From Desulforhabdus amnigena (lineage in GTDB: Bacteria; Desulfobacterota; Syntrophobacteria; Syntrophobacterales; Syntrophobacteraceae), in assembly GCF_027925305.1 (NCBI RefSeq), contig NZ_BSDR01000001.1, positions 2,383,001-2,447,000 on the forward strand: a stretch of 64,000 nucleotides of DNA, in the 5' to 3' direction. Under the pieces are notes generated by a model. That model was not told where the DNA came from and did no database searches. It saw only the letters and a list, made by a program, of their open reading frames with translations. Of the stretch, positions 62,225 through 64,000 are shown piece by piece. The position numbers and the translations under genes are program-made. Numbering within the stretch: the stretch's first letter is position 1; every line of letters begins with the position of its first letter.

Positions 62225-63040
62225 TCAAGTGATCTCTTCAGGTTCAGGAATCGAAGAAGATTTTGAAGTATCCGGTGGCTTCTCTTCTTGAACAGGGGAT
62301 TCCTCCGGTGATGTTTTGAGCGCCTCGATCTTTGCCGCCCGGGTCCTGGCAGCCGTAGTTTTGGTGGCTGCAGTCTTTGCCACGGTCTTGGTGGCCGCAG
62401 TCACGACCTCGGCTTTTTGCACTTCAACTTCGGGAGATCCGGGTTTGGGCAGAAGAGCGCTCGCAACATCCTTGACCCCTGTGACCGTGGCGACAAGAAT
62501 ATTCCGTGTGGTGCTCACCGCGGTGTCACCAATCGAAGCGCCCACATCGATCGCTCCAATCACAACGACCTTGGCGGCATCTTCAATATTCAGACAAACG
62601 TCCTTGCTCGTCTTGAGGGTAAAATTCAGAGCATTTCCGGTCATTCCCCCGACACCGGCTCCGACTTCCGCGACACACTTTATGGTTTCACGCACCGCCC
62701 GATCGGTGACGGAGGCTACTTCAGCACCGACAGCAGCAACGCCTCCAATCAAACCTCTCGCCACGGCACTCAATACCCCTACGACCCCTCCGCCGACTTC
62801 CTCCGCTGCGGAGAGAGTCCCTAAGATTACATCGCGGGTCACAATGACCGCGTCTGTCGTCACTGAACCTGCTGCGCGGATCGTGTCTCCCACGACACTT
62901 TTTGCAAGTTCAAACACTTGATGCTCCACCTCGCCGACCCCCTTGACCGTGCCGATGATCCCTTCCTTGAAAATCGTTGCCGCAGCACCCAGGGTCCCTG
63001 CTAATTCCGGCCGACCCTGGCTTATCAGTTCTGACATCAC
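62225..63040 (-). CDS. Ala/Gly/Val-rich repeat protein with basic Ala-Lys-Thr tail
   Basis: 271 aa. Residues 1-195 are degenerate 21-25-residue amphipathic repeats (VVGDTIRAAGSVTTDAVIVT; VARGLIGGVAAVGAEVASVT), paralogous to the 210-aa protein at 61277-61909. From about 205 a low-complexity tail, TAATKTVAKTAATKTTAART, recalls histone H1-like or Lys/Ala DNA-binding tails; the last 30 residues are acidic and Pro-rich. Two cysteines. Same strand and order as the DUF5132-like gene, 70 bases away. The function is unknown; a granule-, membrane- or nucleoid-coating role is conceivable. Confidence 0.72.
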   Translation of the reverse strand: MMSELISQGRPELAGTLGAAATIFKEGIIGTVKGVGEVEHQVFELAKSVVGDTIRAAGSVTTDAVIVTRDVILGTLSAAEEVGGGVVGVLSAVARGLIGGVAAVGAEVASVTDRAVRETIKCVAEVGAGVGGMTGNALNFTLKTSKDVCLNIEDAAKVVVIGAIDVGASIGDTAVSTTRNILVATVTGVKDVASALLPKPGSPEVEVQKAEVVTAATKTVAKTAATKTTAARTRAAKIEALKTSPEESPVQEEKPPDTSKSSSIPEPEEIT

Positions 63041-63110
63041 ACACCTCCTCCGTACCTTCCCGGAGTTCAGTCAACACCATTGAATGAATAAAAAAGCACC
63101 CCCCTCTTCC

Positions 63111-63380
63111 CTACTCGCCAGAAGGAGTCGATGCTTCCGCCGTTTGTTCCTTGATCAACTCTGCTTTTGCTTCAGCGGCAATGTCTTCGAGCACTTCGGC
63201 CGTCTCCGCAATAGCTTCTCTGCCCTTTTCAAAAAGAATGATGCCGCCCTTGATGGTGGCCTTGAGCAGAGGTTTTACAACACTGCCCACAACAGGCAGT
63301 ACCACCGGAGCCAGAATAAGCGCCCCGATTCCCACCGCAATGCCGGTTCCCATCTTCAATCCATTATCAAAAAGTGCCAT
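63111..63380 (-). CDS. DUF5132-like small membrane protein
   Basis: 89 aa, GGAAGGAGA just before the ATG at 63380. MALFDNGLKMGTGIAVGIGA is followed by a long hydrophobic segment (LILAPVVLPVVGSVVKPLLK) and a charged helix (EVLEDIAAEAKAELIKEQ). The layout and the KMGTGIAVGIGALILAP start resemble DUF5132 proteins, which I recall as small membrane proteins near P-type ATPases. First gene of the - strand set that leads to the ATPase at 58063. Confidence 0.7.
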   Translation of the reverse strand: MALFDNGLKMGTGIAVGIGALILAPVVLPVVGSVVKPLLKATIKGGIILFEKGREAIAETAEVLEDIAAEAKAELIKEQTAEASTPSGE

Positions 63381-63496
63381 ATGCAGGTCTCCTTCCTTAT
63401 CATTGAGCGATCTTTATCGGAAACAGCCTGATCTCGCGTGATCAGGCATAAGTCAAGGTCGGCAGCAGGCTGGTGCGGTGAAAATCGGCTGAATCG

Positions 63497-63590
63497 ATCC
63501 GCAGATTGCACAGACTGAATAAATCCCATCACTAATATAAAGGGTTTTTTTAATCTGCGAAAATCTGGGTAATCTGCAGATAAAAACGGG
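63497..63590. repeat. Dispersed repeat, family C copy 3
   Basis: Left block ATCCGCAGATTGCACAGA; right block AATCTGCGAAAATCTGGGTA continuing AATCTGCAGATAAAAACGGG. The right block is the reverse complement of the repeat at 23785-23830. Confidence 0.7.
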
Positions 63591-64000
63591 ATGAAGATGA
63601 AAAAGTCTTACTGCCATCCTCCGATTTTCATCATCCCAGTAGCAGGTTCATTTGCAGGTTTCGAAATTGTCCTTTATGGTAATGTTTATCGGACGATTTG
63701 TCACGTTTTTCTTTCATTATTTACCTACACATACAACAGATTCATCACCTCCCTGCGAAATGAAAATTTCGACAACGGTTTGATTCATACCGGCTTAAAA
63801 AGACACATCCCCATCGATCCAAATTGCTTTCCGAATCATTGTGTTTTCCTTTGAAATGGAAGTAGGCAAACAATGATTCAGGGTTATTTACTTCACATGC
63901 AGCTCGTGTTAGGTGAAACCCTGTGGAAAAAAGAAGAATGCCTCTTATAGGCTCCCGTCATTTTGTCGGATGACCTTCAAGGGATAGTCGTCACTTGGAT
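63591..64000. other. Non-coding or unassigned end of window
   Basis: AT-richer sequence. The one open frame (63591-63854, 87 codons) has no ribosome-binding site beyond chance and no protein-like pattern. I see no repeat family member, RNA gene or promoter that I can support. Confidence 0.4.

Noticed and set aside
63591-63854. 87-codon + strand frame at the end of the window
   Set aside because: No upstream ribosome-binding site and composition unlike the coding regions here.

Overview
The window looks like chromosome of an anaerobic or microaerotolerant deltaproteobacterium (Desulfobacterota). The Syntrophobacterales are my best guess, but that is inference. Supporting signs are moderately high GC coding sequence, an energy-converting hydrogenase-related (Ehr-type) membrane complex, CobN/ChlI/ChlD-type chelatase genes, a CbiZ-type corrinoid amidohydrolase, class III PHA synthase genes, cytochrome bd, a rubrerythrin-like protein and several families of C/G-rich palindromic intergenic repeats. 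I saw no rRNA, tRNA, CRISPR array, intact insertion sequence or cobalamin/SAM riboswitch.

Layout. (1) 1-15.5 kb, all + strand: the tail of a radical SAM/SPASM protein, a ChlD-like and a ChlI-like AAA+ protein, two adjacent CobN-like chelatase large subunits, a tandem nitrilase-fold protein and an exported BtuF-CbiZ fusion. Together this reads as a corrinoid or other tetrapyrrole handling locus, and it is the best candidate for an undescribed system. The second CobN has lost motif residues that the first keeps. (2) 15.5-18.6 kb: repeat-rich DNA with tandem terminator-like hairpins, a small radical SAM enzyme, a HIT protein and a broken gene. (3) 18.6-25.8 kb: a protein with a sigma region 4-like HTH, cydA and cydB separated by a dispersed repeat, a small unknown gene whose 5' end is tandemly duplicated, a rubrerythrin-like protein and a flavoprotein. 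(4) 25.9-32.2 kb: a CusCBA-type copper/silver RND efflux operon. (5) 32.6-39.8 kb: a polyhydroxyalkanoate island with phaE-phaC, a GAF protein, phaJ, a coiled-coil PhaE/phasin-like protein, a second PHA-synthase-like hydrolase, a phasin and the regulator phaR, plus a palindromic candidate PhaR operator.

(6) 39.9-47.6 kb: an Hyf/Ehr-like operon (HyfB, C, E, F, G and a HyfH-HyfI fusion). Its large subunit lacks the nickel-ligand cysteines, so it is probably not a hydrogenase. (7) 47.6-56.3 kb: a PAS/kinase fragment, a DksA-like protein, then a block of methyltransferase, phosphatidylserine decarboxylase, PHP-glycosyltransferase fusion and a very unusual glycosidase-like/multi-TM membrane protein, ending with a stand-alone response regulator. 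(8) 56.8-63.4 kb, - strand: DUF5132-like small membrane protein, two Ala/Gly-rich repeat paralogues, a P2-type cation ATPase with a cysteine-free HMA-like N-terminus, and a divergent S-adenosylmethionine synthetase. The rest, to 64 kb, is non-coding apart from a dispersed repeat.
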